This document shows, piece after piece, positions 23,199 through 31,431 of a DNA stretch of 57,115 bases. Source of the DNA: Bacteroidales bacterium. Its GTDB lineage: Bacteria > Bacteroidota > Bacteroidia > Bacteroidales > F082. The position numbers and the translations under genes are program-made. The stretch lies in the NCBI GenBank assembly GCA_017428285.1, contig JAFRRE010000075.1, forward strand, positions 1-57,115, written 5' to 3'. The stretch's first letter is position 1, and the number at the start of each line of letters is the position of its first letter. Under the pieces are notes generated by a model. That model made no database searches. It worked only from the letters and a program-made list of their open reading frames with translations, and was not told the origin of the DNA.

Positions 23199-24014
23199 CT
23201 ACTTCACCTTTTTCCAAATCCTATCCACAAGTTTTTTGGGCAACAAGGCAATCAGAGGGGGCAAGTAGATATTCATCAAACCTGGCTTCACGACCCGTTC
23301 CTTGCGCATCATGCCTTTCAATGCCTTCCGCACAAGCCATTGGGGTGTTCCAATCAGTCCAACTTTCACGCCGAACTTCAATAGCCGAGGTTTAAGCTTG
23401 TACAATGGCGTGGCTATGGCTGCTGGACAAACCGTGGTAACGCCCACACCATACGGACGCATCTCGAAATAGAGCGACTTGCCGAAGCTCTTCAGATAAG
23501 CCTTTGTGGCAGAATAGATGGTGATGCCTGGACAAGGCAACTGGGCCGCCATCGACGACATATTAATAATGTGTCCGACCCCACGCTTTTTCATCTCCTC
23601 ACCAAAAAGAACGCATAACCTTGTGGGTGTCAAGATATGCAAGCGCATCATTGTCAAGGCCTTGACCTCATTCTCATTGGTCAGTTCCTCAAAGAAAAAC
23701 ATACCCGCGTTGTTGATGAGGATGTCGATGGTAAGGTTTTCGGCTTGACAAAAAGAGAACAATTCCTCTGCCGCGGTCTCGGTCGCCAGATTTTGGTAAT
23801 GCGATATGACTTGGATAGTTCTTCCTTGCTGCAATTCCTCGACAGCCTTATGCAGTTCCAACTCTTGATTGCTGACCAACAACAGGTTGCATCCGATTTC
23901 AGCCAACTGACGAGCATATTCCAAGCCCATACCCGAGCTACCGCCCGTAACCAAAGCCCAAGGCTGTCGCCCATTCGCTTCCACAAACCGATTGAACCAT
24001 TTTTTGCTGTTCAT
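23199..24014 (-). CDS. Short-chain dehydrogenase; candidate 3-beta-hydroxysteroid dehydrogenase
   Basis: This 271-residue classical SDR has the cofactor motif TGGSSGMG (~residues 19-26), NNAG (~101), the catalytic Ser in INMSSMAAQ and the YSATK active-site motif. A basic hydrophobic C-terminus (LPKKLVDRIWKKVK) may associate with the membrane. It is the last gene of a three-gene operon and its ATG overlaps the stop of the flavin reductase gene by 4 nt. In gut Bacteroidales, operons of this composition reduce 3-oxo-delta4 bile acids or steroids, with the SDR converting the 3-oxo group to a 3-hydroxyl. The substrate here is inferred from context only. A fatty-acyl or other ketone reductase is the alternative. 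Confidence 0.85.
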   Translation of the reverse strand: MNSKKWFNRFVEANGRQPWALVTGGSSGMGLEYARQLAEIGCNLLLVSNQELELHKAVEELQQGRTIQVISHYQNLATETAAEELFSFCQAENLTIDILINNAGMFFFEELTNENEVKALTMMRLHILTPTRLCVLFGEEMKKRGVGHIINMSSMAAQLPCPGITIYSATKAYLKSFGKSLYFEMRPYGVGVTTVCPAAIATPLYKLKPRLLKFGVKVGLIGTPQWLVRKALKGMMRKERVVKPGLMNIYLPPLIALLPKKLVDRIWKKVK

Positions 24015-25240
24015 AGTGTTCTTTCAGCTTCATCTATCTCTTGCTGCAACTTCGAGGGCAGATTCTCCACACAATGATGACATTTCATCTCCAGCGTATA
24101 CATGCGCCCGATGCAATAGTTGGAATGCTTGCACTCGCTGCGCGTCACCTCACCGCGTTGGAGCTTGTTGATGAAATCGGTGTCGTTGACCAAAGCACGT
24201 GCCATTTGCAAGGCAACGAAACCAGAGTCAAGCACCTCCTCCATCTTTTCTTTCGAGACCATGCCGCCCACATAAATGAGGGGCATTTTCAGTTTGGCGC
24301 GAAACTCCTTGGCATCCTCCAAAAAATAGCCTTCGCTAAAAGGCACCGTGGGAATCATCAGACGACCTGCAAAAGCCAGTCCAGCCTTGAGCCACCAAAA
24401 CTTCTTCATGTCCATGTAATAGCGCAAGGTCTTGAGCGGCATCGCACCGCGCATCACCTCCATCGGGGCCTTGCTGACAAAGCCTGCTGTGAGCACAAGT
24501 GCATGAACGCCAAGGCGTTCCAACTCCTGCGCCACTTTGACACACTCCTCCTGCTGCATGCCACGCCTAAAGCCGTCATGCATGTTCACCTTGACCACCA
24601 CGGCCATATCGTCGCCAGCAGCACGCATCACTTCTTCCATGACGAGGCGCATGAAACGCATGCGGTTGTCCAACGAACCACCAAACTCATCGTGGCGGCG
24701 ATTAGTATAAGGTGATAAGAACTGACTGATAAGGTAACCATGACCCGCATGGATCTCCACACAGTCGAAACCCGCCTTGCGTGCCAAATTGACGGCTTTG
24801 CCAAAATCACGCACCAAGTCGTAAATCTCTTCTTTTTTCAATTTCCTATGGAAGGTCGGGGAATAGAGGTTAAAACCTCCTGACGCACCCACAGGCTTGC
24901 AGCCGCAAGTGGCTCGGTGCGTCATATTACCACAATGACCCAACTGGATGGAGGCCTTGGCACCATAGGAATGAACTGCATCAGTGAGGCGCTTCAATTC
25001 GGGGACAATCTCTTCACGCATCCACAGCTGGCCATCGAACGAAAGACCCGACTGGTTAACGGCTGCATAGGCCACCGTCGTCATGCCGACACCACCACGA
25101 GCTACAGCTGTATGATAGTTGAACAAATCATCGGAGGGACGGTTGCCGTAGGCCATGTTCTCGAAGGCAGCAGATCGTATCACCCTGTTACGCAACGTGA
25201 CAGGTCCTATCTGGCATGGTGTGAAAATCTTGGATTCCAT
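24011..25240 (-). CDS. Old-yellow-enzyme-family NADH:flavin oxidoreductase; candidate 5-beta-reductase
   Basis: This 409-residue FMN barrel protein has VTLRNRVIRSAAFENMAY, the GMTTVAYAAVN strand, IQLGHCGNMTHR and the active-site HAGHGYLISQFLSPYTNRR, followed by DEFGGSLDNRMRF. A C-terminal cysteine group (CKHSNYCIGRM, CHHC) recalls the Fe-S region of the BaiCD/2,4-dienoyl-CoA reductase family. However, the FAD/NADPH domains of those ~650-residue enzymes are absent. OYE enzymes reduce activated C=C bonds such as the delta4 bond of 3-oxo steroids. Both ATGs at 25246 and 25240 are possible; I use MESKIF. The surrounding 5-alpha-reductase and SDR homologues support a steroid or bile-acid role. Confidence 0.87.
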   Translation of the reverse strand: MESKIFTPCQIGPVTLRNRVIRSAAFENMAYGNRPSDDLFNYHTAVARGGVGMTTVAYAAVNQSGLSFDGQLWMREEIVPELKRLTDAVHSYGAKASIQLGHCGNMTHRATCGCKPVGASGGFNLYSPTFHRKLKKEEIYDLVRDFGKAVNLARKAGFDCVEIHAGHGYLISQFLSPYTNRRHDEFGGSLDNRMRFMRLVMEEVMRAAGDDMAVVVKVNMHDGFRRGMQQEECVKVAQELERLGVHALVLTAGFVSKAPMEVMRGAMPLKTLRYYMDMKKFWWLKAGLAFAGRLMIPTVPFSEGYFLEDAKEFRAKLKMPLIYVGGMVSKEKMEEVLDSGFVALQMARALVNDTDFINKLQRGEVTRSECKHSNYCIGRMYTLEMKCHHCVENLPSKLQQEIDEAERTL

Positions 25241-25252
25241 AAACAAGTTGTT

Positions 25253-26020
25253 TTACCAAATGAAGGGAATAAAACGCTTCGTTTTTTTCGTATCAAGTTC
25301 GTTAACAAACTCTACCTTGTAGGCATCATAAATCCTATGGGCTCGGGGGGCCAGATTGGCAAAAGTCCACCAAGCGAACACTGCTCCCGCCCATGACCAT
25401 GTCAGAATAGCGAAACCCACCCATTCCACGAACTCGCCGAAATAATTGGCTGAAGTCACATAGCGGAACAGGCCTCCCTTGGGCAGATAGTGATTCGTAT
25501 CGCCGTCCTTGCGCAGGTTTCGGACAATGTCATCGGATTGGATATTGATATACATGCCTATAAGAAAGACCAAGAAACCACCGATAAACCTTGGGTCAGT
25601 CAACCAGTCGCGACCATAATAGTCATCTGGTGAGACATAGAAAATCCATCCCCCTTGCATCAAAGCGTTCAAGACATTGAAAACCACACCCATCAAAATG
25701 ATAGACAGTGGCATCACGCTCTTTCCGCGCAAACGGAATGGAAACACAAACGAACGTTGGAAATAATGCAGCTCGAAAAGGAAAAGAAACGCCAGTCTCA
25801 CCAAGTCGCCACGACGGTCGGATAAAAGCCACAGTAACAGCATGGCGATAAACACAGGCGACTCCATCAACACCCAGCCGAGCTTGTTGTTGACCGATGG
25901 TCCCCATTTCGGGTTGTAAAACTTACCATAACCCGCATCAACGAAGAAGAGGCTCACATACACCACTAGGGCGGTACTCGCCATAATAATCAGGAATAGG
26001 TTAAAGGTATGAATCGACAT
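25253..26020 (-). CDS. Steroid 5-alpha-reductase homologue (DUF1295-like membrane enzyme)
   Basis: Starting at MSIHTFNLFLIIM the protein has 255 residues and about six transmembrane helices. The C-terminal half carries the family signature in order: LRKDGDTNHYLPKGGLFRYV, TSANYFGEFVEWVGFAILTW, FANLAPRAHRIYDAYKV and the ending RFIPFIW. This is strikingly like the NADPH-binding end of eukaryotic SRD5A enzymes (KIPxGGLFxYVTxANYFGE). Such enzymes reduce the delta4 bond of 3-oxo steroids to the 5-alpha form in a membrane. It is the first gene of the operon, 12 nt ahead of the flavin reductase. The 26089 start is rejected because it overlaps the divergent promoter. Confidence 0.9.
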   Translation of the reverse strand: MSIHTFNLFLIIMASTALVVYVSLFFVDAGYGKFYNPKWGPSVNNKLGWVLMESPVFIAMLLLWLLSDRRGDLVRLAFLFLFELHYFQRSFVFPFRLRGKSVMPLSIILMGVVFNVLNALMQGGWIFYVSPDDYYGRDWLTDPRFIGGFLVFLIGMYINIQSDDIVRNLRKDGDTNHYLPKGGLFRYVTSANYFGEFVEWVGFAILTWSWAGAVFAWWTFANLAPRAHRIYDAYKVEFVNELDTKKTKRFIPFIW

Positions 26021-26103
26021 TTTCGTTAAGAAAAAAGTTTTCAAAAATAGGGAAAACCGACTTAAGTCGGTGATATTTTCACCAAACAATCAAAAAAAAG
26101 CAC

Positions 26104-26112
26104 TATTTTTGC
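26104..26112 (+). promoter_or_regulatory. -7 promoter element of the zinc metallopeptidase gene
   Basis: TATTTTTGC lies 27 nt upstream of the ATG at 26139. No clear -33 box is seen. Confidence 0.55.
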
Positions 26113-26138
26113 ACTTTAAACATCAAAACCTCATCATT

Positions 26139-26816
26139 ATGAATGCATATTGGTATCTTGTCATTGGCATTAGCATTGTCGGATTGTTGGTCCAATGGAA
26201 GCTTAAAAGTGTGTTTGCGAAATACTCAAAGGTGATGTCGCCTGGAGGGCTTACCGGTGCTCAAATCGCACAAAAGATGCTGAACGATAACGGCATTTAT
26301 GACGTTTCCGTGACCTGCGTCAAAGGGCAACTCACCGACCATTACAACCCTAGCAAGAAGACTGTCAACCTCAGTGAGAGTGTGTTCAACATGAACAGCG
26401 TATCAGCCGCCGCTGTAGCCGCCCACGAATGCGGTCATGCCGTGCAGCACAAGGTGGGTTATGCCCCCTTGCGTTTGCGTTCCGCCCTGGTGCCTGTCGT
26501 CAACATCTCATCCCAATTGTCGATGATTGTCATCATCATCGGTTTGTTGATCATCAACACTTTCCCGGCCCTGTTTTGGGTCGGCATCGCCATGTTTGCT
26601 TTGGTGTTCCTTTTTAGTGTAATCACCCTGCCGGTCGAGTTCAACGCATCGCGACGCGCCTTGGCTTGGCTACAATCATCCAACTCGCTCGGCGAAACCG
26701 AGTTGGCGCAAGCCAAGGAAGCCCTCAGATGGGCCGCAAGCACCTATGTGGTGGCAGCCCTGTCATCCTTGGCCTCACTGCTTTATTACATTGGTTTGGG
26801 AAACAGCAGAAGATAA
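26139..26816 (+). CDS. YugP-type membrane zinc metallopeptidase
   Basis: The 225-residue protein has an N-terminal helix (YLVIGISIVGLLVQW) and a cytoplasmic or extracytoplasmic peptidase core with the zinc motif HECGH in AAVAAHECGHAVQH. Two or three further helices follow (MIVIIIGLLIINTFPALF, GIAMFALVFLFSVITL) and a closing VVAALSSLASLLYYI. LPVEFNASRRALAWL after the helices is a conserved family stretch. This is the Zn_peptidase_2 (YugP) family; physiological substrates are unknown to me. Start at 26139 follows a Bacteroidota -7 box. It is divergent from the 5-alpha-reductase operon. Confidence 0.9.
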   Translation: MNAYWYLVIGISIVGLLVQWKLKSVFAKYSKVMSPGGLTGAQIAQKMLNDNGIYDVSVTCVKGQLTDHYNPSKKTVNLSESVFNMNSVSAAAVAAHECGHAVQHKVGYAPLRLRSALVPVVNISSQLSMIVIIIGLLIINTFPALFWVGIAMFALVFLFSVITLPVEFNASRRALAWLQSSNSLGETELAQAKEALRWAASTYVVAALSSLASLLYYIGLGNSRR

Positions 26817-26860
26817 CACCGTTTCCTATATCAAAAGAAAGAACACTACGAAACCACCTA

Positions 26861-27217
26861 TCATTCCAGGAATTTCGCGTACTCTTTTTTCACGCGAAGA
26901 GCAAGTTCCTCTCCGCCATTGTCATCAACCGCACGCATGAATTCCATTCGGGCATTGTCGTATTGCATCTGCAGTTGCTCCGAAAAGAAAGGCTTGTATT
27001 CAGAATAGTTTTTCCCCATTTGGATTAACTGATTGATAGCGGCATCCCAATCTTCTGCATTGTAATGCTTGGCTTTTTTTGAAACCTGGCTCACGAATTT
27101 CTCGGCATGTGCAACAATTTCTTTTGGATTATCAGCCATTTCATATGTAGCAGGACTGCTTTGGCAACCAGCAAAGGCCAACATGATAACCAATAAAAGG
27201 GGTAATACTTTTTTCAT
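26861..27217 (-). CDS. Small lipoprotein, helical
   Basis: The 118-residue protein starts MKKVLPLLLVIMLAFAGC, a lipoprotein signal with the lipidation Cys at position 18. The mature part is charged and helical (EIVAHAEKFVSQVSKKAKHY, WDAAINQLIQMGKNYSEY, EELALRVKKEYAKFL). I do not recognise a named domain; similar small helical lipoproteins are common in Bacteroidales. The start at 27217 is preferred to 27238 because it yields a canonical signal. It converges with the zinc peptidase gene. Confidence 0.75.
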   Translation of the reverse strand: MKKVLPLLLVIMLAFAGCQSSPATYEMADNPKEIVAHAEKFVSQVSKKAKHYNAEDWDAAINQLIQMGKNYSEYKPFFSEQLQMQYDNARMEFMRAVDDNGGEELALRVKKEYAKFLE

Positions 27218-27406
27218 CTTTCTAAAAATTTGGTGCAAAAATAATACATTTTATAATTGCGAACGAAAAAAAATCCGTATTTTAGCCGTCCATTTTGCTG
27301 TGGAGTTGTTGGCAGTTGAGCTGTTGTTGATAAGCAGACAACTGCAAGCCTTCACAACAACCAATGAAACAACATTAAACAAATCAACAATAAACAATCA
27401 ACATCA

Positions 27407-28876
27407 ATGAGCACTATCAAAGATTTGGAACCGAATGGCGTGTGGAGAAACTTCTACAGTCTTACCCAGATTCCGCGCCCTTCGAAGAAAGAAGCAAAGG
27501 TAATCGCTTTCATGAAGCAATGGGGCGAAGAACATGGCCTAGAAACCATTATTGAAGACTGCGGCAATGTCATCATGCGCAAGCCTGCCACCCCTGGCAT
27601 GGAGAACCGCAAGGGTGTCATCCTGCAAGCTCACTTGGACATGGTTCCGCAAAAGAATGCCGACAAAGTACACGATTTCGAAAACGATCCGATTGAAACC
27701 CATATCGAAGACGGTTGGGTGAAGGCCAATGGAACCACCCTTGGCGCCGACGATGGTCTGGGCGCTGCCGCCGCCATGGCCGTCCTCGAAGCCACCGACC
27801 TGCAACATGGTCCCATCGAGGCCCTCTTCACCATCGATGAAGAGACCGGCATGACTGGCGCCAACAAGCTACAGCCTGGATTGTTGCAAGGCGATATCCT
27901 GATGAACATGGACTCGGAGACCGAAGGCGAACTCTATGTGGGTTGCGCTGGTGGTGTCGACAACATCGGTACTTGGATGCCTACCTTTGAAGCCGTTCCT
28001 GCTGGCATGAAAGCCTTCCGTCTCTTCGTGAAAGGCCTAAAAGGCGGTCACTCGGGCATGGACATCAACCTGGGTCGCGCCAATGCCAACAAGGTGCTGA
28101 ACACCATGCTGCTGATGGCAGCCGAGAAATATGGTTTGCGTCTTGCCTGCATCGATGGTGGTAGCTTGCGCAATGCCATCCCAAGAGAAGCCGAAGCCAT
28201 CGTGGTCGTCCCTGCTGACAAGGAAGAAGAATTCAAATTGTATGCCGCTGAATATGAAGGTATCTGCAAGGAAGAATTCGCTGAAGTCGAGCCCGAGCTG
28301 GCCATCCTCTGCGAAGCTGCTGAGATGCCCAAGCAGGTCATTGACGTGAAGACGCAAGACAACATGTTCTGCGCCATCGCCCGCTATCCCAACGGCGTCA
28401 TCGCCATGTCGGAAGACTTTGAAGGCACCACCGAGACCTCGAGCAACCTAGCTACATGGAAGATGGAAAACGGCAAGATCGAGTGCGTCTCACTGACCCG
28501 TAGCCTTGTCGATGCCGCCAAAGACAAGCTGGCTGAGCAAATCCGCAAGAACCTCACCGACAACGGTGCCGAGGCCTACTCCACTGGCGACTATCCCGGC
28601 TGGAAGCCTAACATCAACTCGACCATCCTCAACCTGATGAAGAAGGTCTATTTAGAGAAGTTCGGCAAAGAGCCTAAGGTGATGGTCATCCACGCCGGTT
28701 TGGAATGCGGTATCCTCGGATCGAAGTATCCGCACTGGGATATGGTCTCATTCGGTCCCACTTTGGTGCACCCACACTCACCCGACGAAGCCCTGCTCAT
28801 AGAGAGTGTGCAACCCTTCTGGGACTTCCTCGTTGAAACACTGAGAAATATCCCTGAAAAAGAAGTCGTTGCATAA
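27407..28876 (+). CDS. pepD: Aminoacyl-histidine dipeptidase PepD (M20 family)
   Basis: PepD hydrolyses Xaa-His and other dipeptides in the cytoplasm with two metal ions. The 489-residue protein has the M20 landmarks: GVILQAHLDMVPQKN with the first metal His and catalytic Asp, GTTLGADDGLGAAAAMAVLE with the bridging Asp, FTIDEETGMTGA with the catalytic Glu pair, and HAGLECGILGSKYP near the end. The dimerisation lid (KGLKGGHSGMDINLGRANANK) is in the middle. The leader is CAA-rich without a Shine-Dalgarno sequence. A strong terminator follows. Confidence 0.95.
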   Translation: MSTIKDLEPNGVWRNFYSLTQIPRPSKKEAKVIAFMKQWGEEHGLETIIEDCGNVIMRKPATPGMENRKGVILQAHLDMVPQKNADKVHDFENDPIETHIEDGWVKANGTTLGADDGLGAAAAMAVLEATDLQHGPIEALFTIDEETGMTGANKLQPGLLQGDILMNMDSETEGELYVGCAGGVDNIGTWMPTFEAVPAGMKAFRLFVKGLKGGHSGMDINLGRANANKVLNTMLLMAAEKYGLRLACIDGGSLRNAIPREAEAIVVVPADKEEEFKLYAAEYEGICKEEFAEVEPELAILCEAAEMPKQVIDVKTQDNMFCAIARYPNGVIAMSEDFEGTTETSSNLATWKMENGKIECVSLTRSLVDAAKDKLAEQIRKNLTDNGAEAYSTGDYPGWKPNINSTILNLMKKVYLEKFGKEPKVMVIHAGLECGILGSKYPHWDMVSFGPTLVHPHSPDEALLIESVQPFWDFLVETLRNIPEKEVVA

Positions 28877-28898
28877 GCGATTCATTATCATAGATTTG

Positions 28899-28934
28899 AA
28901 AAAGGCAAAATCGGTTTCGTTTTTGCCTTTTTCT
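28899..28934 (+). terminator. Terminator after pepD
   Basis: AAAAAGGCAAAA pairs with TTTTTGCCTTTTT around a 9-nt loop and continues into a T run. Confidence 0.85.
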
Positions 28935-28952
28935 TTTTTTTCAAAAAAAATG

Positions 28953-28983
28953 TTGGAGCAAAGGAAATTCTTTGTACTTTTGC
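28953..28983 (+). promoter_or_regulatory. Promoter of rpmH
   Basis: TACTTTTGC at 28975-28983 is a strong -7 element. TTGG at 28953 lies at nearly the right distance for a weak -33 box. The leader of about 50 nt ends in AAGATAGAGAG before the ATG. Confidence 0.65.
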
Positions 28984-29035
28984 AGCCCGATTCAAAGGGA
29001 TTCTAGCGAATAGTAACAATAAATAAGATAGAGAG

Positions 29036-29182
29036 ATGAAGCGCACTTATCAACCTTCGAACAGAAAACGTAGAAATAAACACGGTTTCAGAGAGAGAAT
29101 GTCAACGGCTAACGGCCGTAAGGTTTTGGCCCGTCGCAGAGCCAAAGGCCGCAAAAAACTTACAGTTTCTGACGAGTATTAA
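29036..29182 (+). CDS. rpmH: Large-subunit ribosomal protein bL34
   Basis: This 48-residue, highly basic protein reads [20 protein letters not shown], then [20 protein letters not shown], and ends KLTVSDEY. It matches bL34 over its whole length and is too short for simple length-filtered gene finding. bL34 sits near the peptide exit tunnel region of the 50S subunit. The gene is monocistronic, with its own promoter and terminator. The usual partner rnpA is not adjacent. Confidence 0.96.
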   Translation: MKRTYQPSNRKRRNKHGFRERMSTANGRKVLARRRAKGRKKLTVSDEY

Positions 29183-29214
29183 TTTTCGGAAGCCGTTATA
29201 TTTCTCATTTAAGG

Positions 29215-29250
29215 TAACGAAGGCGAACCCGTTAGGGATTCGCCTTTTGT
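29215..29250 (+). terminator. Terminator after rpmH
   Basis: AAGGCGAA and TTCGCCTT form a stem around an 11-nt loop, followed by TTTGTTGTTTTT. Confidence 0.85.
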
Positions 29251-29257
29251 TGTTTTT

Positions 29258-29336
29258 CATTGTCGCAAACTGCGTCTCGCAGTTTGCTTATTTAATTACC
29301 TTTTTCGAACTGCGAGACGCAATTCATGACAATGAG
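29258..29336. repeat. 79-bp inverted-repeat element overlapping a methyltransferase gene end
   Basis: The left arm TCATTGTC plus GCGTCTCGCAGTT and the right arm AACTGCGAGACGC plus GACAATGA are inverted copies, with a divergent 7-nt patch between the two blocks. The left arm also contains its own hairpin CAAACTGCG/CGCAGTTTG. The right arm overlaps the last four codons and the stop of 29324-30094. No transposase is present; it is MITE-like. Confidence 0.8.
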
Positions 29337-30094
29337 CAACGATAAATGATTTCCTCTCCCCTACGCGCCAAATGCATACGCTCGCGTTGTTCTTCGGAAA
29401 TTTCATAGTAAATCCTATCCTCCGTCACTTTAAAGCCCGCCTTGCGCAACACCTCGGCATAGTCGCGACCGAATTGGCGCACGTGGTCGTATTGTCCGTA
29501 TAAGCACTGTCGTTCCTTTGGGTCGGTGACACTCGGGTCTTCAAAGGTGTCTACATCGGGATTGATAGGGACTAACAGTATCGCCCAACCATTAGGTTTC
29601 AGGATACGCTGGATTTCAGAGAAAGCCTTGTTGGCATCGCTGACATGTTCAAGGACATGATTGCAGATGACCACATCGTAGGTGTCGTTCGGTTGGTCAA
29701 TGGCTGTGACATCGAGATGCAAGTCAGCGATGGGAGAATCAAGGTCAGCGGTAGTATAGTCGAGGTTTTTCAAAGCACGGAAACGCTTCAAGAAAGGCTG
29801 TTCAGGCGCGAAATGCAACACCTTGAGCGGGGCCGTAAAGAAATCCGTTTTCTCTTTCAGATAGAGCCACAGCAAACGATGGCGTTCAAGCGAAAGGCAA
29901 TTGGGACACAATCTGTTATCCATCGCCTTGCCGTAACCATAGGGCAAAAACTTGCGGAAATGCTTGCCACATACGGGACATTCCACCTTGTTGCCCCAAT
30001 AGAACGGACGGATTAGGAAACTGAACACATAGCTCAGCCTGATGAGCCATTGCCGGGGAAAAATCTTGGTGAAAAGAGAAATCAACTTCTTCAT
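29324..30094 (-). CDS. SAM-dependent methyltransferase with N-terminal zinc ribbon
   Basis: This 256-residue protein has a hydrophobic N-terminus, then a zinc-ribbon-like segment (ECPVCGKHFRKF, RLCPNCLSLERHR). A class I methyltransferase domain follows: VLHFAPEQPF as motif I, DYTTADLDSP, and YDVVICNHVLEHVSDANKAF as motif IV. Its place next to glycosyltransferases suggests methylation of a glycan or lipid carrier, but the substrate is unknown. The last codons and TGA are supplied by the right arm of an inverted-repeat element (29258-29336), so the natural C-terminus may have been replaced. It is divergent from the GT2 gene at 30158. Confidence 0.85.
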   Translation of the reverse strand: MKKLISLFTKIFPRQWLIRLSYVFSFLIRPFYWGNKVECPVCGKHFRKFLPYGYGKAMDNRLCPNCLSLERHRLLWLYLKEKTDFFTAPLKVLHFAPEQPFLKRFRALKNLDYTTADLDSPIADLHLDVTAIDQPNDTYDVVICNHVLEHVSDANKAFSEIQRILKPNGWAILLVPINPDVDTFEDPSVTDPKERQCLYGQYDHVRQFGRDYAEVLRKAGFKVTEDRIYYEISEEQRERMHLARRGEEIIYRCSLS

Positions 30095-30140
30095 TTTCGG
30101 ATAATCGTGTTTGATAGCGCAAAAATACGGAAAGAATCCC

Positions 30141-30149
30141 TATCTTTGC
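30141..30149 (+). promoter_or_regulatory. -7 promoter element of the GT2 gene
   Basis: TATCTTTGC, 8 nt before the ATG at 30158. Confidence 0.55.
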
Positions 30150-30157
30150 AAAAAATA

Positions 30158-31174
30158 ATGAAAATGCGGTTTTCGATCATCATACCCGTCTACAACCGGC
30201 CACAAGAAGTCGATGAGTTGTTGGAGAGCCTTTGCCATCAGACGCTCAAAGATTTTGAGGTCGTTGTGGTGGAGGACGGCTCGACGGAGAGATGCGATGA
30301 CATCTGTGAGAAATACAAGGACCGACTCGCTTTGAGCTACCACTTCAAGCCCAACTCGGGTCCAGGGCCTTCGCGCAACTATGGGGCCGAACACAGCCAA
30401 GGCGAGTACCTCATCATTTTGGACTCCGATGTCATCGTGCCGGAAAACTATTTGGAGACCATACAAGCCGAGCTCGACCGTGAGCCTTGCGATGCTTTCG
30501 GGGGTCCCGACCGCGCCCACCCCTCGTTCACACCTATACAGAAGGCCATCAACTACTCGATGACCTCCTTCTTCACCACGGGCGGCATCCGCGGCGGAAA
30601 GAAAAAAATAGACAAGTTCTATCCTCGCAGCTTCAATTTGGGCATCAAGAAAAGCGTATACGAAGCCTTAGGAGGCTTCGCTCCTATGCGTTACGGCGAG
30701 GACATTGACTTGAGTACCAGAATCTTCAAAGGTGGCTACAGCTGCCGGCTTTTCCCCGAGGCTTTCGTATATCATAAACGACGCGTCAAGTTCAGCTCGT
30801 TTTTCCGTCAGGTGAAGCATTCGGGTGAGGCGAGGGTTATCCTAAAAGACAAATACCCCGAGACATTTAAGCTCGTGCATCTATTGCCCGCCGCCTTTGT
30901 GGTTGGCAACGTAGTATTGGTTGCGGCCTGTTTGGTGCATTTCATTTTGGCCTTCGTCCTGAAACGCACTTTTTCATGTTGGGCTCTACTTTGGCTGGCT
31001 CCCATCCTGCTTTACGCCTTGATGGTCTTCATCGACTCATTGATTAAAAACAAGAGCTTGAAGGTCGCTTTGCTCTCAGTGCCAGCGGCTTATTGCCAAC
31101 TTTTTGGCTATGGCCTTGGATTTATTGGAGCGTTTTTCGGCAAAAAACAGTCCTCGCAAGGGGAAAAATCGTAA
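30158..31174 (+). CDS. GT2-family glycosyltransferase, membrane-anchored
   Basis: The 338-residue protein begins MKMRFSIIIPVYNRPQEVDE (GT-A fold). It contains VVEDGSTERCDD, ARN-like PGPSRNYGAEHSQGEYLIIL, the DSD metal/nucleotide motif (LDSDVIVPE) and MRYGEDIDLSTRI with the acceptor-side ED. Two or three C-terminal helices (FVVGNVVLVAACLVHFIL, WLAPILLYALMVFIDSL) hold it in the membrane. It probably adds a sugar to a lipid-linked precursor. The start at 30158 fits the promoter; 30050 would lie inside the divergent methyltransferase gene. Confidence 0.87.
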   Translation: MKMRFSIIIPVYNRPQEVDELLESLCHQTLKDFEVVVVEDGSTERCDDICEKYKDRLALSYHFKPNSGPGPSRNYGAEHSQGEYLIILDSDVIVPENYLETIQAELDREPCDAFGGPDRAHPSFTPIQKAINYSMTSFFTTGGIRGGKKKIDKFYPRSFNLGIKKSVYEALGGFAPMRYGEDIDLSTRIFKGGYSCRLFPEAFVYHKRRVKFSSFFRQVKHSGEARVILKDKYPETFKLVHLLPAAFVVGNVVLVAACLVHFILAFVLKRTFSCWALLWLAPILLYALMVFIDSLIKNKSLKVALLSVPAAYCQLFGYGLGFIGAFFGKKQSSQGEKS

Positions 31175-31200
31175 TTTCGCAGCACCTTAATTATATTATC

Positions 31201-31416
31201 ATGGGGTCATTTTGGAAAATACTGCTTGTTTCCGTTTTGATTTTCTACATTTTCAGCCTGATTATCAAGTGGATATTCAGAAGGAAGATGAGAAAACTCC
31301 AAGAGCAAATGGAACAATTTGGGCAAAACGGAAACCAATCTGAAAGAGATGAAACCAAGAATCCACATGTCGACCCAAACATAGGTGAATACACTGATTT
31401 TGAAGAAATTGAATAG
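31201..31416 (+). CDS. DUF4834 family small membrane protein
   Basis: The 71-residue protein has one transmembrane helix (WKILLVSVLIFYIFSLIIKW), a basic stretch (RRKMRKLQEQMEQF) and an acidic tail ending YTDFEEIE. The pattern, including the VDPNIGEYTDFEEI end, matches DUF4834 of Bacteroidota; its function is unknown. It is typically found, as here, just upstream of the YfhO family gene, 15 nt ahead. The ATG at 31201 gives the standard length. Confidence 0.82.
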   Translation: MGSFWKILLVSVLIFYIFSLIIKWIFRRKMRKLQEQMEQFGQNGNQSERDETKNPHVDPNIGEYTDFEEIE

Positions 31417-31431
31417 AAAATATTATACACA

